Assembly: GCF_002812125.1 (NCBI RefSeq)
Contig: NZ_NPDQ01000004.1
Location: 372,001-436,000 of the forward strand
Direction: 5' to 3'
DNA length: 64,000 bases
Source: Leptospira brenneri
Lineage (GTDB): Bacteria > Spirochaetota > Leptospiria > Leptospirales > Leptospiraceae
The notes below the pieces were generated by a model, which was not told where the DNA came from, did no database searches, and worked only from the letters and a program-made list of their open reading frames with translations. A program made the translations under genes and the position numbers. Shown in pieces: positions 9,933 through 19,369 of this stretch (within the stretch, counting starts at the first letter, position 1; every line of letters begins with the position of its first letter).

Positions 9933-12233
9933 ATGAGTAGCTTTTTTGATCGTGTTTTCAAATTCTTCTATAAATATATTTCTTATAGTTTTGCGATTGT
10001 ATTTTTCTCACTTTTAGGGGCCTTTTTCGGAGCCTTTTACGCTTATTTTTTTGGTTCGGCCCTAATTCCTGATTTTACTGCTGCCAACCATCCGGAAGTC
10101 GTTTTTGTTTTTGTTATTACCACTTTACTTGCGGCCATTGGACATAGTATTGAATTTGGAATCCTTGCCCCTTTCGGATATCTAGGTTTTCTATCCGAAA
10201 CAAAAAAATTAAATACAGCCCTAAAACCTAACGAAACCATTCGCCATAAAGATATTTTCGAACTTGAAGCCGTTCTGAGAGCAATCATTGATTTTCCCAA
10301 AGAAAACATGTTTGCAGCTATAAGATATGCATCCTTTGTTTTTATTTCCGTATCCATTACTCATACCATCTACAAACACCCCTATTACGAACTTGCTCTC
10401 ATCTTTATCGGTTGGCTTGCGGCCGTTTTTGTTTATGGAGGATTTTCTTATATTATCTCAGATTACTTCACTGGTGCCAAACGGGTGGAAATCAAAAAGA
10501 TCTTAGCATATAGAGATGTTACCATTCACAAAAATTATGGGATCATGAGCCTTAAGGGTAAATTTATATTTTTACTCATCCTCATTTTACTCTCTCTCAG
10601 TGTCCTTGCTGTATTTATATCCTTTGAAAATGCAAGTTTGGTAAAAATTGCGGCCTTCATTACGATGACTTTTTTTGAAGCCGTCATCTTGATTTTTATG
10701 TTTTTCCAATCCATCAACCTAACCTTGGAACAAATTAATGAATCCGCAAATAGTTTGGCCAGTGGTGGACGCGGCGCACTTCCCATTTTATCGATAGACA
10801 AAGAATTCATCCAGTTTGCAGAAAATTTTGAAAAAGCCACAAGAGAAGTAGGAAGGATTCGAGAAAACTTGCAAGAATTAGTTGAAGCAAAAACTTCAGA
10901 ACTTAGAAACAGTTTAGAAATTGTAGAATCTCTCAAAAAACAACAAGATGGGGATTATTTCCTAACTTCCCTCCTAATCAAACCACTCAGTTTAAACAAA
11001 ACTCTTGGTTCCAATGTCAAAACAGATTTTTTCATCAAACAAAAGAAAACCTTTACCTTCCACGGAAGAGAAAACGAAATTGGTGGAGATATTTGTATTA
11101 CGAGAACCGTTCCCTTACGAGGCAAAGATTATACTTTTTTTCTGAATGCTGATGCCATGGGAAAATCGTTACAAGGTGCCGGAGGAGTTCTTGTTCTCGG
11201 TGCGGCAGTTCAGTCCATTTTAGAACGTTCCCTCGCCGTCCAGTCCGTAAAATCACAATATGCCGAAAGGTGGATCAAAAATGCCTACCAAGAATTGCAT
11301 CATATCTTCGAAAGTTTCGACTGTTCTATGTTAGTTTCCATGGTCATGGGACTCATTGATGACGAAACCGGACTTGTTTATTATGTAAATGCAGAACACC
11401 CTTGGTCTGTTTTATTTCGAAACGAAAAAGCGGAATTTATCAAAACCAATTCAGAACTCCGAAAACTAGGAACCCCTGTCAAAGAAAATGCTTTAGAAAT
11501 TTCCACCTTACAAATGCAACCTGGTGATGTTCTCATTTTAGGTTCGGACGGTAGAGATGATATTGAATTTGTGAGTGAGGAAGATTTAAGAAATATCAAT
11601 CATGACGAAGAATTATTTTTACAACATGTGGAGATGGGCAAGGGAGAACTAAAACCCATATACAATTCGATTTTAGAAACGGGAGAACTTACCGACGATT
11701 TAAGTTTGATGAGGATTTCCTTCAAAGAACACCAAACCCTCCCTCCTCGTTCGATTCGAAAAGAATCTTATGAACTCATGCGAAAGGCCAGATCCCATAT
11801 CAAAGATAACCAATTAGAAAAAGCAAAAAACAATTTGTTGGATGCAAACAAAATCAATCCAGAAAACCAAGAAATCTTAAAGGCCCTTTTACGACTTCTT
11901 GTGCGAATCAAAGACTATAAACTTGCCTCTGAAAAGTTCAATGCCTATATCGAAGAATTTCCTGGAGATACAGACCTGATTTATTTGGCCTCATTTACTT
12001 ACAAACAAACAAAAGAATACGGAAAAGCCATCGATATGGGAGAAAGGATTCGTTTGCGGAACCCAGGCCATCTATCCAACTTGTTACGACTTGTACAATT
12101 GTATCTTTTAGTAGGCAATTTGCCTAAGGCAGAAAAAACTTTAGGACTCACTTCTTTTCTCACCGCTGACTCCCAACGAGTGCAAAGTTTTAAATTGCAA
12201 ATAGAAGACTACAAAAAGAAAATTCTTGATTAA
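9933..12233 (+). CDS. membrane SpoIIE-type serine phosphatase with C-terminal TPRs
   Basis: Predicted PPM/PP2C-type protein phosphatase of 766 residues, likely acting on an anti-sigma-factor antagonist in a partner-switching pathway (family inference). Six membrane helices are visible at about 16-40, 55-85, 128-146, 152-175, 209-230 and 238-260. A HAMP-like linker and coiled coil follow (262-340), then the phosphatase domain with metal-binding acids in GGD (384-386), Asp407 in ADAMGKS and GSDGRDD, plus NAEHPW. From about 615 the sequence is helical TPR-like repeats (KARSHIKDNQLEKAKNNLLD and later units). A GGAG eight bases before ATG 9933 supports the start. No antagonist or anti-sigma gene is adjacent. 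Confidence 0.88.
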   Translation: MSSFFDRVFKFFYKYISYSFAIVFFSLLGAFFGAFYAYFFGSALIPDFTAANHPEVVFVFVITTLLAAIGHSIEFGILAPFGYLGFLSETKKLNTALKPNETIRHKDIFELEAVLRAIIDFPKENMFAAIRYASFVFISVSITHTIYKHPYYELALIFIGWLAAVFVYGGFSYIISDYFTGAKRVEIKKILAYRDVTIHKNYGIMSLKGKFIFLLILILLSLSVLAVFISFENASLVKIAAFITMTFFEAVILIFMFFQSINLTLEQINESANSLASGGRGALPILSIDKEFIQFAENFEKATREVGRIRENLQELVEAKTSELRNSLEIVESLKKQQDGDYFLTSLLIKPLSLNKTLGSNVKTDFFIKQKKTFTFHGRENEIGGDICITRTVPLRGKDYTFFLNADAMGKSLQGAGGVLVLGAAVQSILERSLAVQSVKSQYAERWIKNAYQELHHIFESFDCSMLVSMVMGLIDDETGLVYYVNAEHPWSVLFRNEKAEFIKTNSELRKLGTPVKENALEISTLQMQPGDVLILGSDGRDDIEFVSEEDLRNINHDEELFLQHVEMGKGELKPIYNSILETGELTDDLSLMRISFKEHQTLPPRSIRKESYELMRKARSHIKDNQLEKAKNNLLDANKINPENQEILKALLRLLVRIKDYKLASEKFNAYIEEFPGDTDLIYLASFTYKQTKEYGKAIDMGERIRLRNPGHLSNLLRLVQLYLLVGNLPKAEKTLGLTSFLTADSQRVQSFKLQIEDYKKKILD

Positions 12234-12259
12234 ATCCCTAAGGCATCAGAGGAAGGATC

Positions 12260-12280
12260 ATCTCGTGACCCGAGATTTTT
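12260..12280 (+). terminator. weak hairpin plus T-run, possible terminator
   Basis: ATCTCG (12260-12265) pairs with CGAGAT (12271-12276) around a 5-nt loop and is followed by four T. It lies 26 bp after the phosphatase stop and directly before the ATG of the next gene at 12282. A purine-rich GAGGAAGG at 12249-12256 sits on its upstream flank, so the hairpin could alternatively affect initiation of the DUF1566-like gene. Confidence 0.4.
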
Positions 12281-12281
12281 C

Positions 12282-13685
12282 ATGTTGCCAAGAACCACAA
12301 GAACAGTCTGTACGTTTCTGGTTCTTTCTATGTCATTTTTTTGCCAAAGGTCAAAATTCAATAACCTTTGTGATCCCAAGTCAGATGATTACCTAGAAAG
12401 CCTCCTTGTCCGTTACATCAATTTTGATGAAACCTCACATTGTGGACTGGTTTTGGAGGTTCTTGCTCCTACTTTCCTTACCTGTCCTCCTCTTATCCCC
12501 CAAGTGAATGGAAATTTCTTCTCTGAAAGTTTTGCCACTGACGGGAACCGTTTGAGTTTTTCGGCAAATCCACCACTTCCCGAAGGAATCTCATTTTCTC
12601 CATTTTCAAACGCAGTCCAGGGAACTTATTTCGGATGGAAAGCCAATCGACAGATTTACACCATCACCGCGAGTAATCCCAAAGGTTCAGCAAGTTGTAC
12701 CTACCAACCTGCTTGGATGGGAAAACCTCCCACGAAAACCAACCAAACTACTTGTTATGATGGAGCGAACAACCCAGCCATTTGTTCAAGCCTTCCAGGA
12801 CAAGATGGCAACCTTCAGAAAGGAATTCCTCAAAGTTTTGTGGGCCCAACCCTTGTTGCTGGTGTGGAAATCACAACAGATCTAAACACTGGCCTTATTT
12901 GGACCAGTTGCCAAAGGGGGAAAACAGGAATTGGATGTTCTACAATGGGAACCGTCTACTTTCAGTATGCGCCTGCGCAAACCGAGTGTGCTAGTCTCAA
13001 TTCTGGATCCGGATTTGCAAATCGTACCGATTGGAGAATTCCTGAAATAGATGAGTCCATTAGTATTTTCGATTATTCGGTTGCTAGCCCATCCATTAAT
13101 CAGACTTTTTTTCCAGCGACAGAAAGCCACAATTTTAAAACAAATACGATAAGTACTCTTGGGTCACGTACGTTTAATGCAGCTTTCATTGAAGGAACGA
13201 TAGGCACAGGAGATTTTACTGACTCCCACTATCTACGTTGTGTTTCGAATTCAGTTCCTACTAAAAACAAACGATTAGTAAACAATGGAGATGGAACCAT
13301 ACTTGATTTGGATACCTCACTTGTTTGGCAAAGATGCAATGCTGGACAAACAAATCTGACTACATGTTCTGGAGGGACAAACCTTCTCACTGATTGGAAT
13401 GGAGCGATTAGTTATTGCCAAAGTTTAAACCTAGCAGGAAAAACCTGGCGTCTTCCGAATGCTCGAGAATTAAGAAGTTTACTAGATTTTTTCCTCACTT
13501 ACGGAAGTCCCGGTTTTGATTCCCTTTACTTTCCCAACACTGCCTCCGCAGACTATTGGACATCCACTACAAGATTCTCCGTTCCCTCAGAAGCCTATTT
13601 AGTAAATTTTGGAAGTTCGAGTGGAGGACCCGACACCAAAGCAAACGCTACAACTAATTTGACACGTTGTGTTGCCGACTTTTAA
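12282..13685 (+). CDS. DUF1566 (Lcl C-terminal domain) lipoprotein
   Basis: A 467-residue exported protein. The N-terminus has a basic start, a hydrophobic core and Cys21 (LSMSFFC) as a loose lipobox typical of spirochaetes. Residues about 65-145 resemble an Ig/cadherin-like segment (PLPEGISFSPFSNAVQGTY). Two DUF1566/Lcl modules follow: one about 190-325 (DLNTGLIWTSCQRG, DWRIPEIDE) and one about 330-466 (DLDTSLVWQRCNAG, WRLPNARELRSLLDF). The module repeats the pattern 'GLIW.RC ... A..YC..L ... WRLP...EL ... YW(T)S'. Its role is not known in Leptospira; in other bacteria such domains occur in secreted or adhesin-like proteins. It is the first of three consecutive lipoprotein genes. Confidence 0.8.
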   Translation: MLPRTTRTVCTFLVLSMSFFCQRSKFNNLCDPKSDDYLESLLVRYINFDETSHCGLVLEVLAPTFLTCPPLIPQVNGNFFSESFATDGNRLSFSANPPLPEGISFSPFSNAVQGTYFGWKANRQIYTITASNPKGSASCTYQPAWMGKPPTKTNQTTCYDGANNPAICSSLPGQDGNLQKGIPQSFVGPTLVAGVEITTDLNTGLIWTSCQRGKTGIGCSTMGTVYFQYAPAQTECASLNSGSGFANRTDWRIPEIDESISIFDYSVASPSINQTFFPATESHNFKTNTISTLGSRTFNAAFIEGTIGTGDFTDSHYLRCVSNSVPTKNKRLVNNGDGTILDLDTSLVWQRCNAGQTNLTTCSGGTNLLTDWNGAISYCQSLNLAGKTWRLPNARELRSLLDFFLTYGSPGFDSLYFPNTASADYWTSTTRFSVPSEAYLVNFGSSSGGPDTKANATTNLTRCVADF

Positions 13686-13735
13686 GGTTTGTCTGGAAAC
13701 CGAAGAAAAAGAAAAGTAGAACTTTATCATTCAAA

Positions 13736-14431
13736 ATGTTAAAACAATTTTCCATCCTTATTTTGATTCTATTTTCTCAATGCACAACCATTGGATTCCA
13801 TGAACCTAAAGTCCGTGCCGGAATTTCTTTTGGAGACAATGCCAGTTTTCGTGTTTGTGTCCTCCGAGAGCCGGAGGTATCAGAAGAAGAAGTCCGAGAT
13901 TTATTTCTTGCATGGAACGAGGAACTCTCGCTCTACAATCTAAAGGCAGAACCCGTTACGGTAAATATGATGGAACGACCTGGATTCTGGGGCACTGATA
14001 TTTTAATCTATTTAATGACGAACCGCCTAACAAAAGATTGCGACAGGTTACTTTACTTAAAAGGACGAACTTGGGGTGACCTGGCCTTTGAAGTTTTGAC
14101 CTTGGGAATTTTTGCGGGAGTCGGTTTGAAACTCGAAGTCCAAGGAGCCGTCGAGGGACAATCCAATACAAGGGGTTATATCAAGGCCAAATACATTTCT
14201 ACCATTCAAATTCTATTTACAAGTCCAAAATCCACTCTCATCCACGAAGGTTACCATTTACTCGGATGTGGACACCAACTTTTTATGAAAGAATGTTACG
14301 AAAAGATCCGGGATGTAAAACTTCTTCTGACAGATCCCGAAAGAGATCCTAATTTTTTTCCCAACATTACAACGACCGGAAAAAAGATCCTGAACAGAAA
14401 CCAAGTTCTCACTGACTTTAACAAGGATTAA
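13736..14431 (+). CDS. lipoprotein with metzincin-type zinc-binding motif
   Basis: A 231-residue lipoprotein starting MLKQFSILILILFSQC, with Cys16 as the lipidation site. I prefer ATG 13736 because a start at 13667 would add 23 basic residues ahead of a complete signal peptide and overlap the preceding gene. The striking feature is HEGYHLLGCGH at residues 170-180 (bases 14243-14275), an exact HExxHxxGxxH metzincin signature with His170, Glu171, His174, Gly177 and His180. Met184 follows closely. The rest matches no family I recognise. A surface-tethered metalloprotease is inferred from the motif alone; a chance match remains possible. The preceding lipoprotein gene ends 50 bp upstream. Confidence 0.75.
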   Translation: MLKQFSILILILFSQCTTIGFHEPKVRAGISFGDNASFRVCVLREPEVSEEEVRDLFLAWNEELSLYNLKAEPVTVNMMERPGFWGTDILIYLMTNRLTKDCDRLLYLKGRTWGDLAFEVLTLGIFAGVGLKLEVQGAVEGQSNTRGYIKAKYISTIQILFTSPKSTLIHEGYHLLGCGHQLFMKECYEKIRDVKLLLTDPERDPNFFPNITTTGKKILNRNQVLTDFNKD

Positions 14432-14597
14432 ATCTCCTCCCATCAGAACAAAACAAATGTTTGGACCTTCCTTTAGCGATACAATCAAAGTCAAAGTTTT
14501 TCCAACTTTTCACTACGTATTCATCCGCAATAGAAAGAAATATCTTTCCTACTTGCCTCCCCAGTCTCGTTTTCGATATCATCCAAACATCACAATT

Positions 14598-15863
14598 ATG
14601 AGTCGCTCACTAGTCTATTGTCTTGCTGTTTTCTTTTTCCTTTCTTGTTCAGAACCTAAGGCAGACAACGCCTGTGATCTAGAAGATTCTAATTTTTTAC
14701 CGAATATTTTCTATAGACTAGCCATCAAAGACAAAAGTGACCAATGCGGGTACCGAGTGAGTCCCAAAACACCAGCTTGTCTATTGAGTTATGAAGAAAC
14801 CCATTTAGAGGAAAATTGGCCACAAGTCAAAGCCGAGATGGAAACACAGTTTGCTCTCGGTTCCGGAGATAACGAAACACTGGTACAATATAGATCAGAA
14901 ACTGTCTCAAGTGTCATTGGATCGGCATATCCAGCATTTCAAGGAGCACTCAATGCCCCGAATGGGAATGTATATTTTGCACCTTATTATTCTCCAAAAG
15001 TCTTAGCGATAGATCCGATTACAAAAGACTTCTCAACCACAGGAAATTTTTCGGGATCAGTAACGTTTATTGGAGCATCTCTTGGTCCAGGTGGTATCAT
15101 TTATTATGCACCTCACCAAATCTATGATTTTTTCGCTTTAGATACGTCTCAAAATTTAATATCGATCGTTGGAAATGACTCCACAATGACAGGTACGGCG
15201 TATAACGGTGCTATCTATGCTCCTAATGGAAAAATTTACTTTGTTCCGAGTAGCGAAAACATCATTCGCTACTATGATACAAATTCAAAAACAATCGGTT
15301 CGGTTTCTACACCTACAACTGGAGGATTTTCAAATGCTGTCTTAACCCCTCAAGGAAAAATATACTTCATTCCTTTTACTGCTACCACTATGTACATTCT
15401 AAATACGAAAGACGATTCTGTTTCCACTCATCCCTATAGTTTTCCAAGTGGAAGCAAGTATATTTCGGGGATCCTCACACCGAATGGCCGAATCTATATG
15501 ATCCCTTTTGACCAGCCCAACCAAATCATTTATTTAGACACAAACACGCAGCAAATCGAAACTGTTGCTAGCATTCCCTCTGCCATCAATTCAATGTTCA
15601 ATGGAGCCGTGTTAGCTCCTAATGGAAAAATCTACCTAGTGCCCGAAAATTATCCCAACTTTATTTCATTTGATACAAGTGACCATTCATTTAAAACATT
15701 ATTTCCGAAACCTACAGGATCTTACCGGGGAGGAGCCCTTGGCCCAGACGGAGATATCTACTTGGCATCTCACACAGTCGACAGGTTTGATCTCATCCAC
15801 ACAAACTCGAATGGAAAATTTTGTGATTCACTTCGCCTTTCCCCTTATTGGAACAAACTTTAA
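14598..15863 (+). CDS. seven-repeat beta-propeller lipoprotein
   Basis: A 421-residue lipoprotein starting MSRSLVYCLAVFFFLSC, with Cys17 as the probable lipid site. Earlier in-frame codons from 14457 would place 47 extra residues before this signal peptide and are rejected. After a Cys-containing N-terminal region, the protein contains seven repeats of about 40-45 residues. Each carries a version of (A/T)PNGKIYFxP followed by a (Y/F)xxD(T/P) element, for example APNGNVYFAP, GPGGIIYYAP, APNGKIYFVP, TPQGKIYFIP, TPNGRIYMIP, APNGKIYLVP and GPDGDIYLAS. This number and length fit a seven-bladed propeller. The ligand or partner is unknown. It is third in the lipoprotein cluster. Confidence 0.8.
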   Translation: MSRSLVYCLAVFFFLSCSEPKADNACDLEDSNFLPNIFYRLAIKDKSDQCGYRVSPKTPACLLSYEETHLEENWPQVKAEMETQFALGSGDNETLVQYRSETVSSVIGSAYPAFQGALNAPNGNVYFAPYYSPKVLAIDPITKDFSTTGNFSGSVTFIGASLGPGGIIYYAPHQIYDFFALDTSQNLISIVGNDSTMTGTAYNGAIYAPNGKIYFVPSSENIIRYYDTNSKTIGSVSTPTTGGFSNAVLTPQGKIYFIPFTATTMYILNTKDDSVSTHPYSFPSGSKYISGILTPNGRIYMIPFDQPNQIIYLDTNTQQIETVASIPSAINSMFNGAVLAPNGKIYLVPENYPNFISFDTSDHSFKTLFPKPTGSYRGGALGPDGDIYLASHTVDRFDLIHTNSNGKFCDSLRLSPYWNKL

Positions 15864-15946
15864 TTCAAAAGAATCAGTACATTTGTAGATTTTTTTCGTC
15901 GGATGGATGGTAAGCGGAGTGAATCTCCCTACAAAAACTGAGATCA

Positions 15947-17080
15947 GTGATGTTACCTTTCAAAAATACTCTTCCGGAAACCTTTGTCCTTTTTGCCAAT
16001 AGCCTTCCGCATGCAGTTTTCGTTTTTGAATCACCAACACCAGAACTCTCTTTAGAAAGTATTCTTATCCATTCAAATCCAGTTGCTCATTCAATTTCAG
16101 ATCTAAAATCTAATGGAAAAAAAAACAAAACACTCTCTAGTGTATTTCCAATATTCAAATCCGAAGGATTTTTATTGCAGATCAGAAGTTGCCTCGAAGA
16201 AGGAAAACAGTCCCGCATTTTGATCAGTCAAGGGGAACTCTTCCACCAAGACGTAGAGATCAAAAAAATATTCGCACTCCGCACTTCCATCCTAAACTCA
16301 AACCAGTTTTCGATCCTTTTAGAAGACATTACGGAAACAGTTGAAGCGATGGAGAACACGGATAAAATGTTACATTATACCGGGATCCAAAACAGTCGTT
16401 TGCAAAATTTTGCTTATATCATTTCGCATAATGTCAGACAACATTCCGCCAATTTTAAATCTCTCATCAGTTTGTTGGAAGAAAATCCCACAGAGGAAGA
16501 AAAAGAACGTATCATGGAAATGTTACATACCTCTGCCGATAAATTAAATGAAACCATCATCCATTTGAATGACATTGTTTCCATAGGACAGATGTTAAAT
16601 AAACCTATGGAAATCTGTTTTTTGGAAAAAGAAATCAACAAAACCTTAAACATCCTCAAAGGTTCGATTGAATCAAGGCATATCCAAGTGATTTTGGAAT
16701 TAGAAAAAAACTTAGAACTCAAAATCATTCCTGTTTATTTAGAAAGTATCCTTCTCAATTTAATCTCTAATGCAGTTAAATATGCACGATTAAAAGAAGG
16801 AGCCTTTGTTCGTATCACGGCAAAAAAAGAAGACAACCAAGTTTTGATCTCCGTGGAAGACAACGGCCTAGGAATCAATTTAGACAAACACGGTCAGAAG
16901 ATCTTTGGAATGTTTAAGACCTTTCACAAAAATGAGGACGCACGCGGGATTGGCCTATTCATCACCAAATCCCAGGTGGAAGTTCTCGGTGGAAACATAA
17001 CCGTAAAAAGCGCTGAAGGAAAAGGCTCCACGTTCACAGTGTCACTCCCCGATGTTCCAGAAGAGGCACTCTACATCTAG
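15947..17080 (+). CDS. sensor histidine kinase
   Basis: A 377-residue cytoplasmic kinase. An N-terminal PAS-like sensor (about 10-130) ends with ILLEDITE. The phospho-acceptor region is FAYIISHNVRQHSANF, with the His in SHNVR, a variant H-box found in some spirochaete and Bacteroidetes kinases. The ATPase domain has LISNAVKYA (N-box), VEDNGLGIN (G1) and RGIGLFITKSQ (G2). No membrane helix and no adjacent response regulator are seen, so it is an orphan here. Start is GTG 15947 or ATG 15950; no strong Shine-Dalgarno decides between them. Confidence 0.88.
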   Translation: MMLPFKNTLPETFVLFANSLPHAVFVFESPTPELSLESILIHSNPVAHSISDLKSNGKKNKTLSSVFPIFKSEGFLLQIRSCLEEGKQSRILISQGELFHQDVEIKKIFALRTSILNSNQFSILLEDITETVEAMENTDKMLHYTGIQNSRLQNFAYIISHNVRQHSANFKSLISLLEENPTEEEKERIMEMLHTSADKLNETIIHLNDIVSIGQMLNKPMEICFLEKEINKTLNILKGSIESRHIQVILELEKNLELKIIPVYLESILLNLISNAVKYARLKEGAFVRITAKKEDNQVLISVEDNGLGINLDKHGQKIFGMFKTFHKNEDARGIGLFITKSQVEVLGGNITVKSAEGKGSTFTVSLPDVPEEALYI

Positions 17081-17241
17081 GTCCTTTGTTCTATTTCTGT
17101 ACAACTTAAAAAGACAGTCTCTTTAAGGTTTGTCAGGTAAGAACCTTCCATTCGGTCTTGACAATCTCCCCAGGCACAAGAGCCTTACCCTAGTGATCCG
17201 TTGGTTTCCACCACGGACGTACCAATGACATAAGGAAATCC

Positions 17242-18411
17242 ATGAAAGTCCACGAATACCAGGCCAAAGAAATCCTACGTAGACACAATGCCAACGTTCC
17301 ATTCGGAAAGGTCATCGACACTGTCGGTGATTTTGAAAAGGCATATAACGAAGTTGTCCAAAAATCACCCGTAGTGGTGGTGAAAGCCCAAATCCACGCA
17401 GGTGGACGAGGAAAAGGTGGCGGGGTCAAAGTCGCAAAGACGAAAGACGATGCCAAAGCTGCTGCCGAGAAAATCCTTGGAATGCAACTCATCACCCCAC
17501 AAACAGGACCAGAAGGAAAAAAAGTTCTCAAAGTTTATTTGGAACAAGGTCTTGAAATCGCAAAGGAATACTATCTTTCTATTCTACTCGATCGAGCTTT
17601 CCGTAAAACCATCATTATGGCTTCTACCGAAGGTGGAATGGAAATCGAAGAAGTTGCAGAAACTCATCCAGAAAAAATCATCAAAATCCAAATTGATCCA
17701 GGTATCGGAATCCAAGGTTCTCAAGTGCGTGAACTCGCATTTGCACTTGGAATCCCTGCGGAAGCACAAAAGTCTTTCACAGCTCTTGTAAACTCAGTTT
17801 ACAATGCATACATCAAAGAAGATGCTGCATTACTTGAGATCAACCCTCTCATCCTGACAAAACAAAACGAAATCGTTGCCGGCGACTGCAAGATGGACTT
17901 GGATGAAAACGCACTTTACCGCCATGCAGAAAACGAAGCTCTTCGCGATATTTCCGAAGAAGATCCGTATGAAGTAAAAGCAAAAGAATACAACCTCAAC
18001 TACGTTAAGTTAGATGGAAATATCGGTTGTATGGTAAATGGTGCCGGTCTTGCGATGGCAACTATGGACATTGTTAAGTTAGCTGGTGCAGAACCTGCAA
18101 ACTTTTTGGACGTGGGAGGTGGAGCAAACCCTACTACAGTAGAAAACGGTTTTAGACTCATCCTCTCTGATCCAAACGTAAAAGGAATCTTTGTAAACGT
18201 ATTCGGTGGAATCGTTCGTTGTGACCGAGTTGCTGTGGGAATTATCGAAGCAACAAAAAAGGTAAACGTATCTGTTCCGGTAGTGGTTCGATTGAAAGGA
18301 ACCAATGCAGAAGAAGGAAAAAAAATCCTGAACGAATCCGGTATGAACATTGTGGGAGTGGAAGGACTCCGTGACGCGGCAGACAAAATCGTCTCCCTAA
18401 TCAAAAAATAG
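17242..18411 (+). CDS. sucC: succinyl-CoA synthetase (ADP-forming) beta subunit
   Basis: TCA-cycle enzyme subunit that binds nucleotide and succinate and, with SucD, interconverts succinyl-CoA and succinate with ATP synthesis. Its 389 residues match the family (about 388). It begins [14 protein letters not shown], has the ATP-grasp signature [18 protein letters not shown] near residue 43, LEINPLI, and the C-terminal ligase motifs [23 protein letters not shown] and [16 protein letters not shown] a few bases before ATG 17242 supports the start. sucD follows after 9 bp. Confidence 0.98.
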   Translation: MKVHEYQAKEILRRHNANVPFGKVIDTVGDFEKAYNEVVQKSPVVVVKAQIHAGGRGKGGGVKVAKTKDDAKAAAEKILGMQLITPQTGPEGKKVLKVYLEQGLEIAKEYYLSILLDRAFRKTIIMASTEGGMEIEEVAETHPEKIIKIQIDPGIGIQGSQVRELAFALGIPAEAQKSFTALVNSVYNAYIKEDAALLEINPLILTKQNEIVAGDCKMDLDENALYRHAENEALRDISEEDPYEVKAKEYNLNYVKLDGNIGCMVNGAGLAMATMDIVKLAGAEPANFLDVGGGANPTTVENGFRLILSDPNVKGIFVNVFGGIVRCDRVAVGIIEATKKVNVSVPVVVRLKGTNAEEGKKILNESGMNIVGVEGLRDAADKIVSLIKK

Positions 18412-18420
18412 GAATCAAAC

Positions 18421-19311
18421 ATGACTGTATTAGTTGACGCAAACACTAGAGTAGTCGTCCAAGGGATCACCGGTAAGGAAGGATCCTTTCATGCGACTCA
18501 AATGTTAGAATATGGTACAAAAGTAGTTGCTGGAGTCACTCCAGGAAAAGGTGGTCAAATCTGGACTTCCGAAACAGGAAAAACGGCTCCCGTTCGTAAC
18601 ACCATTAAAGATGCAATGATCCAAGATGGCGCAAACGCTGCGGTGATCTTTGTTCCGCCTCCATTTGCAGCCGATGCCATTTTGGAAGGAATCTTTGCGG
18701 AGATCCCACTTGTGGTTTGTATCACAGAAGGAATCCCTACTCACGATATGCTAAAAGTATATAGTGTGCTTCGTAATTCCAAAACAAAACTCGTGGGACC
18801 AAACTGCCCAGGAGTCATCAACCCACTTCACAAAGTTAAGATGGGAATTATGCCAGGATTCATCCACACTCCAGGAAAAATCGGAATCGTTTCCCGTTCT
18901 GGAACTTTGACTTATGAATCAGTTGCTTCCTTAACAGGAGCAGGTCTTGGCCAATCCACTTGTATCGGAATCGGGGGAGACCCAGTTCCAGGGATGAACC
19001 ATACAGAAGCAGTTCGCCTTTTAAACGAAGATCCGGACACAGAAGGAATCGTTATGATCGGTGAGATTGGTGGAACTTCGGAAGAAGAAGCTGCCGCTTA
19101 CATCAAAGCTCATGTGAAAAAACCAGTTGTTGGTTTTATTGCAGGCCAAACAGCTCCTCCTGGAAAACGTATGGGTCACGCTGGTGCGATCATTTCTGGT
19201 GGAATGGGAACTGCTACTTCTAAAATTGCGGCAATGCAAGACGCTGGTGTCAGCATCTGCGCACATATTGGTGAAGTAGGCGAAAAAATGAAAGCAGCCC
19301 TTAAAAAATAA
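18421..19311 (+). CDS. sucD: succinyl-CoA synthetase alpha subunit
   Basis: CoA-binding subunit carrying the phosphohistidine, 296 residues (family about 290). Features are the N-terminal CoA-binding Rossmann domain with [35 protein letters not shown], and the active-site His within [14 protein letters not shown]. It forms a two-gene operon with sucC. After its stop a poly-A stretch (19323-19331) is present but no convincing terminator hairpin. Confidence 0.98.
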   Translation: MTVLVDANTRVVVQGITGKEGSFHATQMLEYGTKVVAGVTPGKGGQIWTSETGKTAPVRNTIKDAMIQDGANAAVIFVPPPFAADAILEGIFAEIPLVVCITEGIPTHDMLKVYSVLRNSKTKLVGPNCPGVINPLHKVKMGIMPGFIHTPGKIGIVSRSGTLTYESVASLTGAGLGQSTCIGIGGDPVPGMNHTEAVRLLNEDPDTEGIVMIGEIGGTSEEEAAAYIKAHVKKPVVGFIAGQTAPPGKRMGHAGAIISGGMGTATSKIAAMQDAGVSICAHIGEVGEKMKAALKK

Positions 19312-19369
19312 GGGTTTGCTTTAAAAAAAAACAGCTATTCAAGGGGAATGGGGAGTCTGAATTAAGAGT

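Noticed and set aside
17125..17147. Inverted repeat AAGGTT/AACCTT upstream of sucC as a terminator
   Set aside because: Only 6 bp with an 11-nt loop and no T-run after it.
17158..17191. TTGACA with downstream TACCCT as a sucC promoter
   Set aside because: The spacing is 22 bp and the -10 match is poor; TTGACA alone is not enough.
18000..18470. 156-codon minus-strand frame across the sucC/sucD junction
   Set aside because: Antisense shadow of two strongly identified enzymes, rich in Thr/Ser/Pro as expected from reverse-frame translation.
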